From Paenibacillus nasutitermitis (GTDB lineage Bacteria; Bacillota; Bacilli; Paenibacillales; Paenibacillaceae): a DNA stretch of 64,000 nucleotides. The position numbers and the translations under genes are program-made. The stretch lies in NCBI RefSeq assembly GCF_014641075.1, contig NZ_BMHP01000001.1, forward strand, positions 1,852,171-1,916,170, in the 5' to 3' direction. Below the pieces are notes generated by a model. The model was not told the DNA's origin and ran no database searches. It was given only the letters and a program-made list of their open reading frames with translations. Below, piece after piece: positions 35,401-43,360 of this stretch; the stretch's first letter is position 1, and each line of letters opens with the position of its first letter.

Positions 35401-37841
35401 TTGCCGATGATGACCAGAATGAACTGTTCTCCTTTGAAACCGGCACTTACGCGGGATGGACGGCAAGCGGAACCGCCTTCGGCGCAGCTCCAAATCCGGG
35501 AACGCATAATGGCGCCGTGACGGGCATGAAAGGAAGATTCTGGGCTGATTCTCAGTGGGGTGGAGAAGCGGCTACCGGAAGCCTGAAGAGCATGAAATTT
35601 ATGATCGATAAAGAGGTGCTCAGCATCCGAATCGCTGGATACGACGGTGTGAACGGGACGAATAATCAGAACCTGTTGCATGTTAAACGCTTTTCCGACA
35701 ATGCCATTATCTATACGGTAAAACCGCCGCAAAGCAATGCTTTTGCGACCAAGCGACTGGAGATGGCTTCCTATATCGGCACAGAGGTCTATCTTCAAGT
35801 CGAAGATAATTGTACGGCATCCGCCTATTGCTGGCTGGGTATCGACTATCTATCACTCAGCAGCTACAAAGAGCAGAAGGAAATCGCTGATTTTTCTTTT
35901 GAGCAGGGTACATTCAGCGGATGGACCGCTTCCGGAACGGCGTTTAGCGCTGCTCCAACAGCATCGGATCATGGGGGACAAGTGAAAGGCTGGCTTGGAT
36001 CCTATTGGGCAGATTCGAGGGCGGGCGGCGAGACAGCCACCGGTACATTGACTTCAGCCCCTTTTCTGCCGCAATCGGAGCTGTTAAGTTTCCGAATAGC
36101 CGGTTATGACGGATCGGCCGGGACTTCCAATCTGAATGCGGTTTATCTCAAAAAAGCTTCCGACAATTCCGTTTTGTTTACCGTTAAACCACCGCAAAGC
36201 GACAACTTTAAGGATGTTACCTGGGATGTCACGCCGTATAGGGGAACCAGCGTTTATTTGCAAGTCGTGGATGGGCACAGCGGAAGTTCCTCTGCATGGC
36301 TTGGGATCGATGACGTCAGCTTCAGCAGCAATTACGGATTTGAACGGGGCACTTTTTCTGGCTGGACGGTCAATGGCACAGGCTTTGGCACCGCGCCTTC
36401 TTACCAGAAAACGGATCATCCCAATCTTCCCTGGGCGCATCAGGTTCTGTCTGTTCCGGGCTACGACGGCAAGTATTATGCCACAACCCATATTGCAGGC
36501 AACCATGCAACAGGATCGCTGACAAGCAAGAACTTCGTTATTCAGAAGCCTGTTCTTTCCTTCCGCGGAGCAGGATACGACGGTCCAAACGGAACAAGCA
36601 ACCAGAATTATTATTGGCTGATGAGGGCATCGGACAACACGCCTTTGATTGTCGGCAAGCCGCCGCAAGCCAAACATTTTGTACAAACCTACTGGGATGT
36701 TTCTGCTTATATAGGGACGGAGGTCTATATAAAAGTAGAAGATTATAGTACGGACCCCAATTCAGGCTGGATCGCGTTCGACGATTTAGTGCAGCTGAAT
36801 AATTTCGACTTTGAAGTGGGCACCTGGACAGGTTGGACACGGACGGGCACGGCTTTCGGCACGACCCCTTCCACTGTAGGGCATGGCAATCTGGCCGGAT
36901 GGAGAGGCAAATATTTGGCCGATTCATTTGCGGGAGGAGAGAGTGCAACAGGTACGATCCGCAGCAAGGATTTTATATTGGAGAGCAAAACCTTCTCTTT
37001 CCGCAAGGCAGGGTGGGATGGGGCGGCAGGGACCAGCAATCTGAATTTCTATACCCTTAAGAGAGCATCAGACGGCGCTGTTCTGTTTAATGCCAAACCG
37101 CCGCAAAGCGACGGATTTGTAACGGAAACCTGGGATGTATCGGCTTATGTGGGAACCAAAGTTTATTTTGAAGTGGTGGACACCCATACAGCCAGCAATT
37201 TTGCATGGCTGGCCGTTGACGACATCAACTGGCGCGGATCGGGACCGAGGAGTTTTACCGTGCAGGCGTCTGCGGACAATGTCAATTGGGGCTCTCCGCT
37301 CCTGACCGTAACGAATCAAGGGAATAAATATGACAGCTATAACTGGACGCCTGCAAATGCGAGATACGTCAAGCTAACGATCACTGATGGCTATGGAAGT
37401 AACGTATCGATCAAAGAAATGACGTTCAAAAAAGATCTGGTGCCATTATCCGTTTCAGCAGTCACTGCCTCGTCGCAGGCAGCGGGGTACGAAGCCTCTA
37501 AAGCGATAGACGGTATTACGGAATCCGACACCAATATATGGGCTAATATTGGCGCTCCGCCCTCCTGGATTCAATTTGACTTGGGGAGCGTACAATCCAT
37601 CCGGGCTGTAGAGGTGTTTGCACGAAACAATACGCTCGCGCAGAAGCTGGGTCCCAAGGACTTCAACATCCTGGTTTCGGCGGACGGCACGACATGGACG
37701 AACGTTTATACAGCCAGAAGCAATGGCGAAAACGAGGCTCTATATACGTTTCCAGCCGTAAATGCCCGGTATGTGAAGTTGGATATTGCAACAGGCTGGA
37801 ATAATACGTCTCAGATTAGAGAGGTGAAAATTTTCCAGTAA
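32469..37841 (+). CDS. Secreted multidomain GH42-like glycosidase with discoidin domains and four internal repeats
   Basis: 1790 residues; ATG preceded by GGAGG. Residues 1-26 are a signal peptide ending SIVSAS. Then: discoidin/F5-8C domain (about 28-160); a TIM-barrel region (about 165-520) with the GH42-type signature REWLQTKYANVAALNTAWGT; a beta-galactosidase trimerisation-like domain (about 545-700); a beta domain; half of a second discoidin domain (about 918-985); four repeats of about 145 residues (989-1590); the rest of that discoidin domain (1592-1654); and a final discoidin domain (1660-1790). It is probably secreted to the wall or medium, where it cleaves a galactose-type or related glycan for the importer upstream. 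No sortase or S-layer anchor is seen. The catalytic acids were not assigned, so the GH family is tentative. Confidence 0.72.
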   Translation: MLKRRIIFVASLLLFLLIASQSIVSASNLSMTVTQITASSYQGGYEPPKASDQIYNSSSNGWRANAAPSSSNPQWIKYDLGSVKYAGAIEIYPEPGYGPKTFTIQTSLDDVTYTTQKTISLTADKRTYNDWPSSKARYIKINVTSGFNSASQIREAYIFSEILPHRVSTLSGGDLFDFSRLTEAGFNALHRANIQLVNPIICGYAPDFKVQVLPNGGDPDVDANYDWSYADEMVNRFTSHGIDMFIGQCLGKLDSYWPQLIAPMVDENGNQFQDAVKVNPFVSDSLTLTKTFNKKVAEHFSDNPFVRLQAITGPGYFGGIEIFGGDIVNPTLFAYDDQAKARFREWLQTKYANVAALNTAWGTSYSAWNEVQPPKPQRTGMTGALDVRQSWSDMMFWLRDFVSQYTVDTTAAVRSVSDKPLYAVVDGGQWFSPMEGQASIGLTARILRNYKPFVLASSGGDEVFGPAAIAAAARFYGYDTANDNANYESRKLSDDTMFSLLAKGIGTFNNSNMAEDFIGDGWTGTPHTTGWDPSATYAGTEEFNQYAQRSGRLLAVDPLPEQGDVAIYNSFYSSNYRKGYRYDDYMNIYDRDHGLGFNVRPFASWSHYLDTPDIVDDFLIEDGALANYKVLVSANSSLTLTSDTAQTNVLNWVSGGKAIVGFGKDSFNYKLNLASRSISGSTNVSNWMMGISGGSAAATTTSRTASVAANKPSWLTSLKAGETATFAVADNSQAQVFTSLLSGAVPVLVDGNGNTIMAEYSYGSGKVLFSTIPVSDSEMFHDGFMGKILSDFADHAGVVRKVKVDGDRYHAAYMGTNKQNGNKVIVVADPQYMANGQFLPSGTGYDPQYVSNGQTLAIETDSSLNGLPVEVDVTAPWRNISGGTIQESSVDLPQKRITYTASSSQPLLLQALPYGSLPIVKVTAGMSEKPFLPKNVADSSKDDAGMWKGGRATPGNPQTVTVDFGAVYPVSGMELYPFADDDQNELFSFETGTYAGWTASGTAFGAAPNPGTHNGAVTGMKGRFWADSQWGGEAATGSLKSMKFMIDKEVLSIRIAGYDGVNGTNNQNLLHVKRFSDNAIIYTVKPPQSNAFATKRLEMASYIGTEVYLQVEDNCTASAYCWLGIDYLSLSSYKEQKEIADFSFEQGTFSGWTASGTAFSAAPTASDHGGQVKGWLGSYWADSRAGGETATGTLTSAPFLPQSELLSFRIAGYDGSAGTSNLNAVYLKKASDNSVLFTVKPPQSDNFKDVTWDVTPYRGTSVYLQVVDGHSGSSSAWLGIDDVSFSSNYGFERGTFSGWTVNGTGFGTAPSYQKTDHPNLPWAHQVLSVPGYDGKYYATTHIAGNHATGSLTSKNFVIQKPVLSFRGAGYDGPNGTSNQNYYWLMRASDNTPLIVGKPPQAKHFVQTYWDVSAYIGTEVYIKVEDYSTDPNSGWIAFDDLVQLNNFDFEVGTWTGWTRTGTAFGTTPSTVGHGNLAGWRGKYLADSFAGGESATGTIRSKDFILESKTFSFRKAGWDGAAGTSNLNFYTLKRASDGAVLFNAKPPQSDGFVTETWDVSAYVGTKVYFEVVDTHTASNFAWLAVDDINWRGSGPRSFTVQASADNVNWGSPLLTVTNQGNKYDSYNWTPANARYVKLTITDGYGSNVSIKEMTFKKDLVPLSVSAVTASSQAAGYEASKAIDGITESDTNIWANIGAPPSWIQFDLGSVQSIRAVEVFARNNTLAQKLGPKDFNILVSADGTTWTNVYTARSNGENEALYTFPAVNARYVKLDIATGWNNTSQIREVKIFQ
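35433..37238 (+). repeat. Four tandem protein-coding repeats inside the GH42-like gene
   Basis: Units begin at about 35433, 35893, 36337 and 36802. Each starts FE-x-GT-x-x-GWT-x-x-GT (FETGTYAGWTASGTAF, FEQGTFSGWTASGTAF, FERGTFSGWTVNGTGF, FEVGTWTGWTRTGTAF). Each also contains AGY/WDG-x-x-GT-x-N-x-N, KPPQ-x-x-x-F, and ends in a W-x-GIDD/VDD-like strand. The pattern resembles lectin-like beta sandwiches linked to GH32-type enzymes. Codon-level divergence between units is considerable, so the duplication is not recent. Confidence 0.85.
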
Positions 37842-37856
37842 AGACGAGGGAGCCAA

Positions 37857-37900
37857 CAGAAGCAGACACCGATAATCGGTGTCTGCTTCTGTCTGCTTCA
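37857..37900. terminator. Terminator between convergent genes
   Basis: CAGAAGCAGACACCGAT pairs with ATCGGTGTCTGCTTCTG almost perfectly around a one-base centre, followed by TCTGCTTC. It serves the glycosidase gene and probably also the minus-strand RNase J gene. Confidence 0.8.
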
Positions 37901-37929
37901 TGCTGTGCAAGAACAGCCGATAAACATCG

Positions 37930-39603
37930 CTAAACCTGAATGATGACGGGCAGAATCATCGGCCTTCTCCGGGTCTGGGCAAATAAAAACTTGCCAACGG
38001 CATCCTTGAGAGCCTGCTTGTAGGACCCCCATTGATTGGAAGGGGATTCTTGCAGCTGCGAAATCGTTGTAACTGTAATCCGGTGCACTTCTTCCAGTAA
38101 ACCCTCGGATTCCCTAACGTAGACGAATCCGCGGGATATAATATCGGGCCCCGATACTATCTTGCCGTCGGCCTTGGCAATCGACAAGACAAGAATGAGC
38201 AGACCATCCTCAGACAACACCTTGCGGTCCCTCAATACAATGTTCCCCACATCGCCGATTCCCAGGCCATCGACCAGGGTATTGCCGCTTGGCACCTTTC
38301 GTTCCTGATAAGCCTTAGAATCCGTGACATCAACAACATCGCCGTTATTCAAGATGAAGATATTGTCTGCCTCAACACCGACTGCTTCCGCCAGCAACCG
38401 ATGCTGATGGAGCATGCGGAACTCACCGTGAATGGGAATGAAATACTTGGGCTTCATAAGAGTAAGCATCAATTTCAGTTCTTCCTGACTGGCATGGCCG
38501 GATACATGCATACCCGTTACCGTACCGGATCCATAAATGACGTTGGCCTTTCGTTGGAACAAATTATCCACAATGCGCGCTACATACCGTTCATTCCCGG
38601 GGATTGGCGAGGATGCCAATATAACCGTATCGCCAGGCGATACCTCGACATGCCGTTGATTGCCTGCAGCGAGCCGGGCTAAAGCTGCCATCGGCTCGCC
38701 TTGGCTCCCGGTGCATAGAACGACCATTCGATGAGGTGCGTATTGGATAATGTCCTGCAGATCAACCAGCATATCGTCAGGCAATCTTAAATAACCCAGT
38801 GTGGAAGCGATATCCACCACATTAATCATGCTTCTGCCAAGCAAGGCGATTTTGCGGTTCGTGTTCTCTGCAGCGTCAATAACCTGCTGCAGCCGGTGAA
38901 CGTTGGAGGCAAAGGTAGACAGAAAGATTTTGCCTTCGGCTTTGGCAAATGCCTCCATGATATGCTCGCCCACAATGCGCTCAGAGGGTGTAAATCCCTG
39001 GCGCTCGGAATTCGTACTCTCGGATAGGAGGACCAGAACCCCGTTCCTCCCGATATCCGCCATTTTATGTATATCCGCATACTGCTCATTCACGGGAGTC
39101 AAATCAAACTTGAAGTCCCCCGTATGAACGACCGTCCCCTGCGGGGTATCAACGGCAATACCCAGGCAGTCGGGAATGCTGTGGTTGGTGCTGAAGAAGG
39201 TCATCGACATCTCGCCGAATATTAATCGGGTGTCCGAGTTGATTTCGTGCAGCTTTGTACTTACATGCAGTTTATGCTCTTTGAGTTTTCTTTCAATCAG
39301 GCCAAGCGTTAACCGGGTAGCGTAGATCGGCATATTCAACTGCTTGATGATGTATGGGATTCCCCCGATATGGTCCTCGTGGCCGTGCGTTACGATCATA
39401 CCTCTTATTTTCTCTTTATTCTCAAGCAAATAAGTGATATCGGGAATGATTACATCAATACCTAATAAACTCTCATCAGGAAATTTGGAGCCGCAGTCGA
39501 TGACAATAAGATCATCGTCATATTGCAGAACATACATATTTTTTCCAATTTCGTTCACTCCACCAAGAGCGAATATGGAAAGCCGGTCTTCGGTTAGACT
39601 CAT
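37930..39603 (-). CDS. rnj: Ribonuclease J
   Basis: 557 residues from the ATG at 39603, chosen for GGAGAG eight bases upstream; the frame extends seven codons further, but without a ribosome site. The metallo-beta-lactamase core has HGHEDH (H73, H75, D77, H78) for the two zincs, followed by a beta-CASP domain with STFASNVHRLQQ and HVSGHASQEEL, and a C-terminal domain with RGFVYVRES and TRRRPMILPVIIQV. It is a cytosolic 5'-3' exo/endoribonuclease of mRNA and rRNA processing in Bacillota, close in length to B. subtilis RNase J1 (555). Choosing between J1 and J2 by eye is unsafe. The long leader contains unusual hairpins (see the findings). Confidence 0.93.
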   Translation of the reverse strand: MSLTEDRLSIFALGGVNEIGKNMYVLQYDDDLIVIDCGSKFPDESLLGIDVIIPDITYLLENKEKIRGMIVTHGHEDHIGGIPYIIKQLNMPIYATRLTLGLIERKLKEHKLHVSTKLHEINSDTRLIFGEMSMTFFSTNHSIPDCLGIAVDTPQGTVVHTGDFKFDLTPVNEQYADIHKMADIGRNGVLVLLSESTNSERQGFTPSERIVGEHIMEAFAKAEGKIFLSTFASNVHRLQQVIDAAENTNRKIALLGRSMINVVDIASTLGYLRLPDDMLVDLQDIIQYAPHRMVVLCTGSQGEPMAALARLAAGNQRHVEVSPGDTVILASSPIPGNERYVARIVDNLFQRKANVIYGSGTVTGMHVSGHASQEELKLMLTLMKPKYFIPIHGEFRMLHQHRLLAEAVGVEADNIFILNNGDVVDVTDSKAYQERKVPSGNTLVDGLGIGDVGNIVLRDRKVLSEDGLLILVLSIAKADGKIVSGPDIISRGFVYVRESEGLLEEVHRITVTTISQLQESPSNQWGSYKQALKDAVGKFLFAQTRRRPMILPVIIQV

Positions 39604-39707
39604 GCGTATATCTCTCCTCATCATTTCTAAAGCCTGTTGAATATCTCTGTATGTGGATTAATATTCCGCTTTTATATGCAGATTATCCGCCTGTTAGGAA
39701 AAGATTC

Positions 39708-39736
39708 CAAAAAAAGCCGCCTTTCAAACAGGCGGC
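39708..39736 (-). terminator. Terminator-like hairpin in the RNase J leader
   Basis: Read on the minus strand: GCCGCCT, a 7-base loop, AGGCGGC, then seven T. It lies about 105 bases upstream of the RNase J start codon on the coding strand, so it either ends an upstream transcript or acts as an attenuator. The remaining AT-rich gap to 39959 holds two imperfect copies of TTTAATGTRATTAA (around 39780 and 39803) and no gene. Confidence 0.6.
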
Positions 39737-39959
39737 AATCAGGTCATTGGTAATAATACAAATCGGTGTCCGACTCTAGATGTTTAATGTAATTAACTAA
39801 ATAGTTTAATGTGATTAATTAATGGAAATAAGAGTGGATAGAACAGTTTCTTAACCCGTTTTTTCGCGTCATGAACGTTCCAATATGACTGCATACAATA
39901 GAAAATTTGTGGAAACGTTATCTAGTGAGTCAGAAGCTGAAGGGAGGATGGGGGAGCTT

Positions 39960-40091
39960 ATGGATTCCACGAACGACTTCGTGAATAAGGTTAAGGATAC
40001 GCAGGCCAAACAGCAGAAGAACAAGGAGCATCACGGCAAAGGCAAGGAGTCGAAAAATCTTCCCAATGTGCAGCATACGAATAATCCGTGA
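39960..40091 (+). CDS. DUF4023 small protein
   Basis: 43 residues beginning MDSTNDFVNKVKDTQAKQQ and ending LPNVQHTNNP. Length and pattern (MDST-x-FV-x-K-x-x-DTQ, then a Lys/His-rich tail with LPN) match the DUF4023 mini-proteins of Paenibacillus and Bacillus. The start at 39960 is chosen by family length; GGAGG and GGGGGAG lie 3-18 bases upstream, and the longer ATG at 39885 would add 25 residues not seen in the family. The protein is highly charged and soluble; its function is unknown. Confidence 0.7.
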   Translation: MDSTNDFVNKVKDTQAKQQKNKEHHGKGKESKNLPNVQHTNNP

Positions 40092-40097
40092 ATAATG

Positions 40098-40138
40098 AAG
40101 GCCCGCATAACTGCCAGGATGGCAGTTATGCGGGCCTT
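40098..40138. terminator. Bidirectional terminator
   Basis: A 19-bp perfect stem (arms 40098-40116 and 40120-40138, starting AAGGCCCGCATAACTGCCA) with a GGA loop, between the convergent DUF4023 gene and the small acidic gene. Confidence 0.88.
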
Positions 40139-40161
40139 AGAACATCAAAGGGAAATGCAAA

Positions 40162-40329
40162 CTATTCCTGTTCAGCTCTTGTATCTGCTTCTTGTGCTCG
40201 CTGTTGGGCTTCTTTGTCGTTCTCATCGGCCAGCGTCTCGGAGAACTCGACATCCTCGTTCTCGCCAATCGGCAAAGTTGCAAAGTTTTGCTTGCTTAAA
40301 TCTTTGTCGTTCGAGTTAAATTCGTTCAT
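40162..40329 (-). CDS. Small acidic hydrophilic protein, unknown
   Basis: 55 residues from the ATG at 40329, which has AAGGAGGAA eight bases upstream, a very strong ribosome site; the longer frame to 40389 is ignored. The sequence (MNEFNSNDKDLSKQNFATLP ... EFSETLADENDKEAQQRAQE) is strongly acidic and probably disordered or helical, with no membrane segment. It resembles small abundant, possibly spore- or stationary-phase, proteins in general character, but I cannot assign it to a family. Confidence 0.65.
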   Translation of the reverse strand: MNEFNSNDKDLSKQNFATLPIGENEDVEFSETLADENDKEAQQRAQEADTRAEQE

Positions 40330-40455
40330 GTCAGTTCCTCCTTCTTGGATTGTATATCTGTTCCATGAGTAGGATAACCGATTGGACACCTAAATATTCC
40401 AGTTTTCAATTTTGCTTCAGATTCGTTGACAGCGTGGATCATTCTCTGCACACTC

Positions 40456-41604
40456 CTACAACGCTCCATATATAACGGACCGTAACCTCGGATGAATATA
40501 AGGCTCCAGGCTTGGGAGCATCTGCTGCATGTAAACGACAGATAATTCTTCTTGCGGATCAATCAATGTGTAGGATCCCGCCAGACCTGCCCAGCCGAAT
40601 TCGCCGATCGTGCCGTTGTTTCCTCCAGCTGCGGGGTCCATAAGCACGCGAACACCCAGGCCATAACCGTAGCCGCTCATTTGCGGCCAATTGAAGTCTT
40701 CAAGCTGCTGTCCGCTCAGATGATTGGTCCTCATTAAATCAATGGTCTTCCTGCTTAGAAGCTTCGCTCCTTCAAGCTCGCCTCCGCGGGCAAGAGCCTG
40801 CGCAAACCGGCTGTAATCGCCGGTTGTCGACAGTAGACCGCCCCCGCCGCTTTCGTATTGGCATCCGGGCTGATAAGGGCCGTCCATTCTATCATTGACA
40901 GTCAAGCTGCCGTCTTCTGAACGGTCATACATCACGCATAACCGGTCTCGCTTGTCGCCTGGAATCCTGAACGAGGTATCGATCATCCCCAAGGGCTCGA
41001 ATATTTGCTTCTTCAGAAACGCTTCAACAGTCTGGCCGGACAGAACCTCGATTAAAGCAGCCAGTACATCGTGGCTCGTGCCATACTTCCAATGGGTACC
41101 GGGATCGAAGGCAAGAGGGATGGCCGCAAGCTGACGGGATAGCTCCCGCATATTCATTGTGGCCGCGGCATGCTCCATGATGGCCCGGGTTTTCCGTTCG
41201 GTCTCCGTCCCGATGCCCCCATAGGTAAGCCCGGATGTCATCGTGAACAAATCCTTGACCCGGATCGAGCTGGCAGCGGGGGAGACCGTCATGTCGCCGA
41301 CTTCGTTGTAGCGATGCACCAGTGGATTTTTGAATTCAGGCAGATATTCCTCAAGCGGGTCGTTTAACTGATAGAGACCTTTCTCATACAGCATTAGCGC
41401 AGCGGTGCAAGTAATGACTTTGGTCATTGAATAAATCCTGTAAATCGTATCAGGACTGATTTCCTTCTTCTTCGCCAAGTCCGCGTAGCCCAGATTCTCC
41501 TGATACAGAACCTCTCCGCGTTGAACAACTGTACATGCACAGCCAGCCGGTCCCTTCTCCATGAAGCTATTGAGAAGCGCAGTTAAACGCTGCATTCGAT
41601 TCAT
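40456..41604 (-). CDS. Beta-lactamase-fold serine hydrolase (class C/EstB-like)
   Basis: 382 residues from the ATG at 41604; ATG 41610 is an alternative, and both follow AAGGAG. The catalytic SxxK is IYSMTKVITC, the second motif is in WKYGTSHDVLAALIE, and the third region is GWAGLAGSYTLIDP, as in EstB-type esterases where the KTG box becomes W-x-G. No signal peptide is seen, so it is likely a cytosolic esterase or D-amino-acid/peptide hydrolase rather than an antibiotic resistance enzyme. It is monocistronic, with a cre-like palindrome over its leader. Confidence 0.82.
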   Translation of the reverse strand: MNRMQRLTALLNSFMEKGPAGCACTVVQRGEVLYQENLGYADLAKKKEISPDTIYRIYSMTKVITCTAALMLYEKGLYQLNDPLEEYLPEFKNPLVHRYNEVGDMTVSPAASSIRVKDLFTMTSGLTYGGIGTETERKTRAIMEHAAATMNMRELSRQLAAIPLAFDPGTHWKYGTSHDVLAALIEVLSGQTVEAFLKKQIFEPLGMIDTSFRIPGDKRDRLCVMYDRSEDGSLTVNDRMDGPYQPGCQYESGGGGLLSTTGDYSRFAQALARGGELEGAKLLSRKTIDLMRTNHLSGQQLEDFNWPQMSGYGYGLGVRVLMDPAAGGNNGTIGEFGWAGLAGSYTLIDPQEELSVVYMQQMLPSLEPYIHPRLRSVIYGAL

Positions 41605-41625
41605 TGACATCCATCTCCTTTTTAG

Positions 41626-41638
41626 GGAAAGCGCTTCC
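41626..41638 (-). promoter_or_regulatory. cre-like palindrome before the serine hydrolase gene
   Basis: GGAAAGCGCTTCC is a near-palindrome matching the core of the catabolite-responsive consensus except for the outermost bases. It lies about 22 bases before the start codon, where bound repressor would block the leader. Confidence 0.3.
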
Positions 41639-41684
41639 TTCATACTAGCACATGGTGGTAAATCGCGAACAGCTTTAAAATATC

Positions 41685-41713
41685 TTTACTCTTCTTCAGT
41701 TATCTAGTATACT
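41685..41713 (+). promoter_or_regulatory. Sigma-A promoter of the T-box/asd transcript
   Basis: TTTACT (41685-41690), a 17-base spacer and TATACT (41708-41713). Transcription would start near 41720, just before stem I of the T-box leader. Confidence 0.5.
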
Positions 41714-41719
41714 GTTTCA

Positions 41720-42023
41720 AATATTTAATAAATGCGATGATGAGAAAAGTAAATGAAGCGTTCTTCCACAGAGAGCTCCGTCAGCTGAAAAGGAGTGAAG
41801 ATAACTTTACTGAAGAAAGCCTCTGAGCAGTACATTGGATCCTTCAGGAGGAGATGGTGTAACAGGAGCTCCTGTTATAGAGCTAGAGTATCTGCATTTT
41901 CGTTTATTAATGCACGTACTTGAAGAGGCTGGTATGGCGACATATCAGTAAATCCGGGTGGTACCACGAGCATATTTATCTCGTCCCTGAGACTATTATA
42001 GTCTTGGGGGTGGGATTTTTTTG
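41720..42023 (+). promoter_or_regulatory. T-box leader, probably tRNA-Lys responsive
   Basis: The T-box sequence GGGTGGTACCACG (41956-41968) is followed by an antiterminator/terminator pair: CCCTGAGACTA pairs with TAGTCTTGGGG (41984-42010), ending in a T run at 42016. Stem I has an AGTA loop-E motif (41748-41751) and, on the other side, GAA-G-AAA-G followed by CCTCTGAGC (41812-41828). Aligned with the well-studied glyQS leader (GAA-A-GGC-A then TTCTTGAGC), the specifier triplet is AAA (41816-41818), lysine. TGGT would pair with an ACCA tRNA end, compatible with tRNA-Lys. The class is certain; the specifier is inferred. Confidence 0.85.
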
Positions 42024-42074
42024 TTTTGTTAATTGTTGAAAGCTACTAATTCATACTATAAGAGGAGTGAGCCT

Positions 42075-43160
42075 ATGTCACGTTTAAAAGCAGCAATCGT
42101 CGGAGCAACAGGCATGGCCGGCCAACAGTTCGTACAGGCCTTGACGCAGCATCCGAATTTTGAAGTCGTTGTTATGGTCACATCCAGAACCTTGAGTTCG
42201 TATAAAGAAGCTTTGCTTGAAGCAGACGGATCTTCGAGATGGATACAAAATACGCCGATACCCGAAGATATGCTGGATGTTCCGGTCGTATCCTCAAAGG
42301 AATTCTCGCCGACCTCGGTTGATGTTATTTTCACAGCTATCGAATCCGATCTGGCCAAAGAATTGGAGCCCTGGTTTGCCCAAACGACTCCGACCTTCTC
42401 GACGGCATCCGCATTTCGATATTTCGAGGATACGCCGCTTCTCATCACGGGCGTCAATGACGATCATGCGGATCTAATTCGCAAACAGCAGCAGGAACGC
42501 GGCTGGAAGGGATTCGTTCTGCCAGTACCCAATTGTACGGTGACGGGTCTTGCGATCACGTTAAAGCCATTACAGGAACACTTTGGCGTGCAGAATGTTC
42601 TTATGGTTTCCATGCAATCCATTAGCGGAGCCGGAAGAAGTCCAGGGGTTCGTTCGATGGATATTCTGGACAATATCATCCCCTACATTCCTAATGAAGA
42701 AGGAAAGGTCCGAAGAGAGCTGCTGAAAATACTCGGCGGCTATTCCGGAGAGGGCATTACGCCTGCCGAGATTAATGTCAATTGTATCTGTACAAGAGCG
42801 AATGTGATTGACGGACATACCGAGTCTGTATTTGTCGGTCTGAAGGAACAAGCCAGCTTAGCTGAAATTAAAGAAGCTATCCGCGGCTATAATCCCTTCG
42901 CCGGCCCACGCTTGCATTCCGCGCCCGAGCAAATGATTCATATTTTCGATGACCCATTCCGGCCGCAGCCCAGACTGGATCGGGAGCTTGGAGGCGGGAT
43001 GACGACAAGCATGGGAAGGCTGGAAGAGGAAGCCGTGCTTGGCGGCGTTAAATATGTACTGGTTTCCCACAACACGAAGATGGGTGCAGGCAAAGGCGCA
43101 GTTCTGCTCGCTGAATCGATGCTGGCACGCGGGATCTTGCACGATAACGCCAAGCTCTAA
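42075..43160 (+). CDS. asd: Aspartate-semialdehyde dehydrogenase, archaeal/fungal type
   Basis: 361 residues from the ATG at 42075 with GAGGAG upstream. The NADP-binding start is AAIVGATGMAGQQFVQAL (GATGMAG 10-16); the catalytic cysteine is C154 in VPNCTVTGLAI; GHTESVFVGL contains the substrate-binding His/Glu region. The length and the NCTVTGL motif place it in the archaeal/fungal-like ASADH group rather than the ordinary bacterial Asd. It converts aspartyl phosphate to aspartate semialdehyde, the branch point to lysine, diaminopimelate, threonine and methionine. Control by a lysine T-box would tie it to lysine supply. A second, standard Asd may exist elsewhere in the genome. Confidence 0.87.
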   Translation: MSRLKAAIVGATGMAGQQFVQALTQHPNFEVVVMVTSRTLSSYKEALLEADGSSRWIQNTPIPEDMLDVPVVSSKEFSPTSVDVIFTAIESDLAKELEPWFAQTTPTFSTASAFRYFEDTPLLITGVNDDHADLIRKQQQERGWKGFVLPVPNCTVTGLAITLKPLQEHFGVQNVLMVSMQSISGAGRSPGVRSMDILDNIIPYIPNEEGKVRRELLKILGGYSGEGITPAEINVNCICTRANVIDGHTESVFVGLKEQASLAEIKEAIRGYNPFAGPRLHSAPEQMIHIFDDPFRPQPRLDRELGGGMTTSMGRLEEEAVLGGVKYVLVSHNTKMGAGKGAVLLAESMLARGILHDNAKL

Positions 43161-43167
43161 GCTGAAG

Positions 43168-43207
43168 AACAACAAGGCCATGTATAATGTGGTCTTGTTG
43201 TTTTTTT
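43168..43207 (+). terminator. Rho-independent terminator
   Basis: AACAACAAGGCCA pairs with TGGTCTTGTTGTT (one wobble), followed by TTTTT. It ends the asd transcript. Confidence 0.85.
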
Positions 43208-43360
43208 ATTGAAGCAAACCCTTGTCCTCCAATGATATCCTATAAGCTTCTGAATGGGATTGTATGGGGTTATAGAACAGGAGGGCAGCCGCGCCTCTTT
43301 ACAGAAAAGTTCGGCGGGTTTACACTTGTTTGAATAATCGAAGCGATAGGAGAATTGGCG

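Noticed and set aside
35433-37238. Regular repeats considered as CRISPR-like or DNA-level tandem array
   Set aside because: Units are about 440 bases, protein-coding in one frame and divergent at codon level; they are protein domains, not a CRISPR array.
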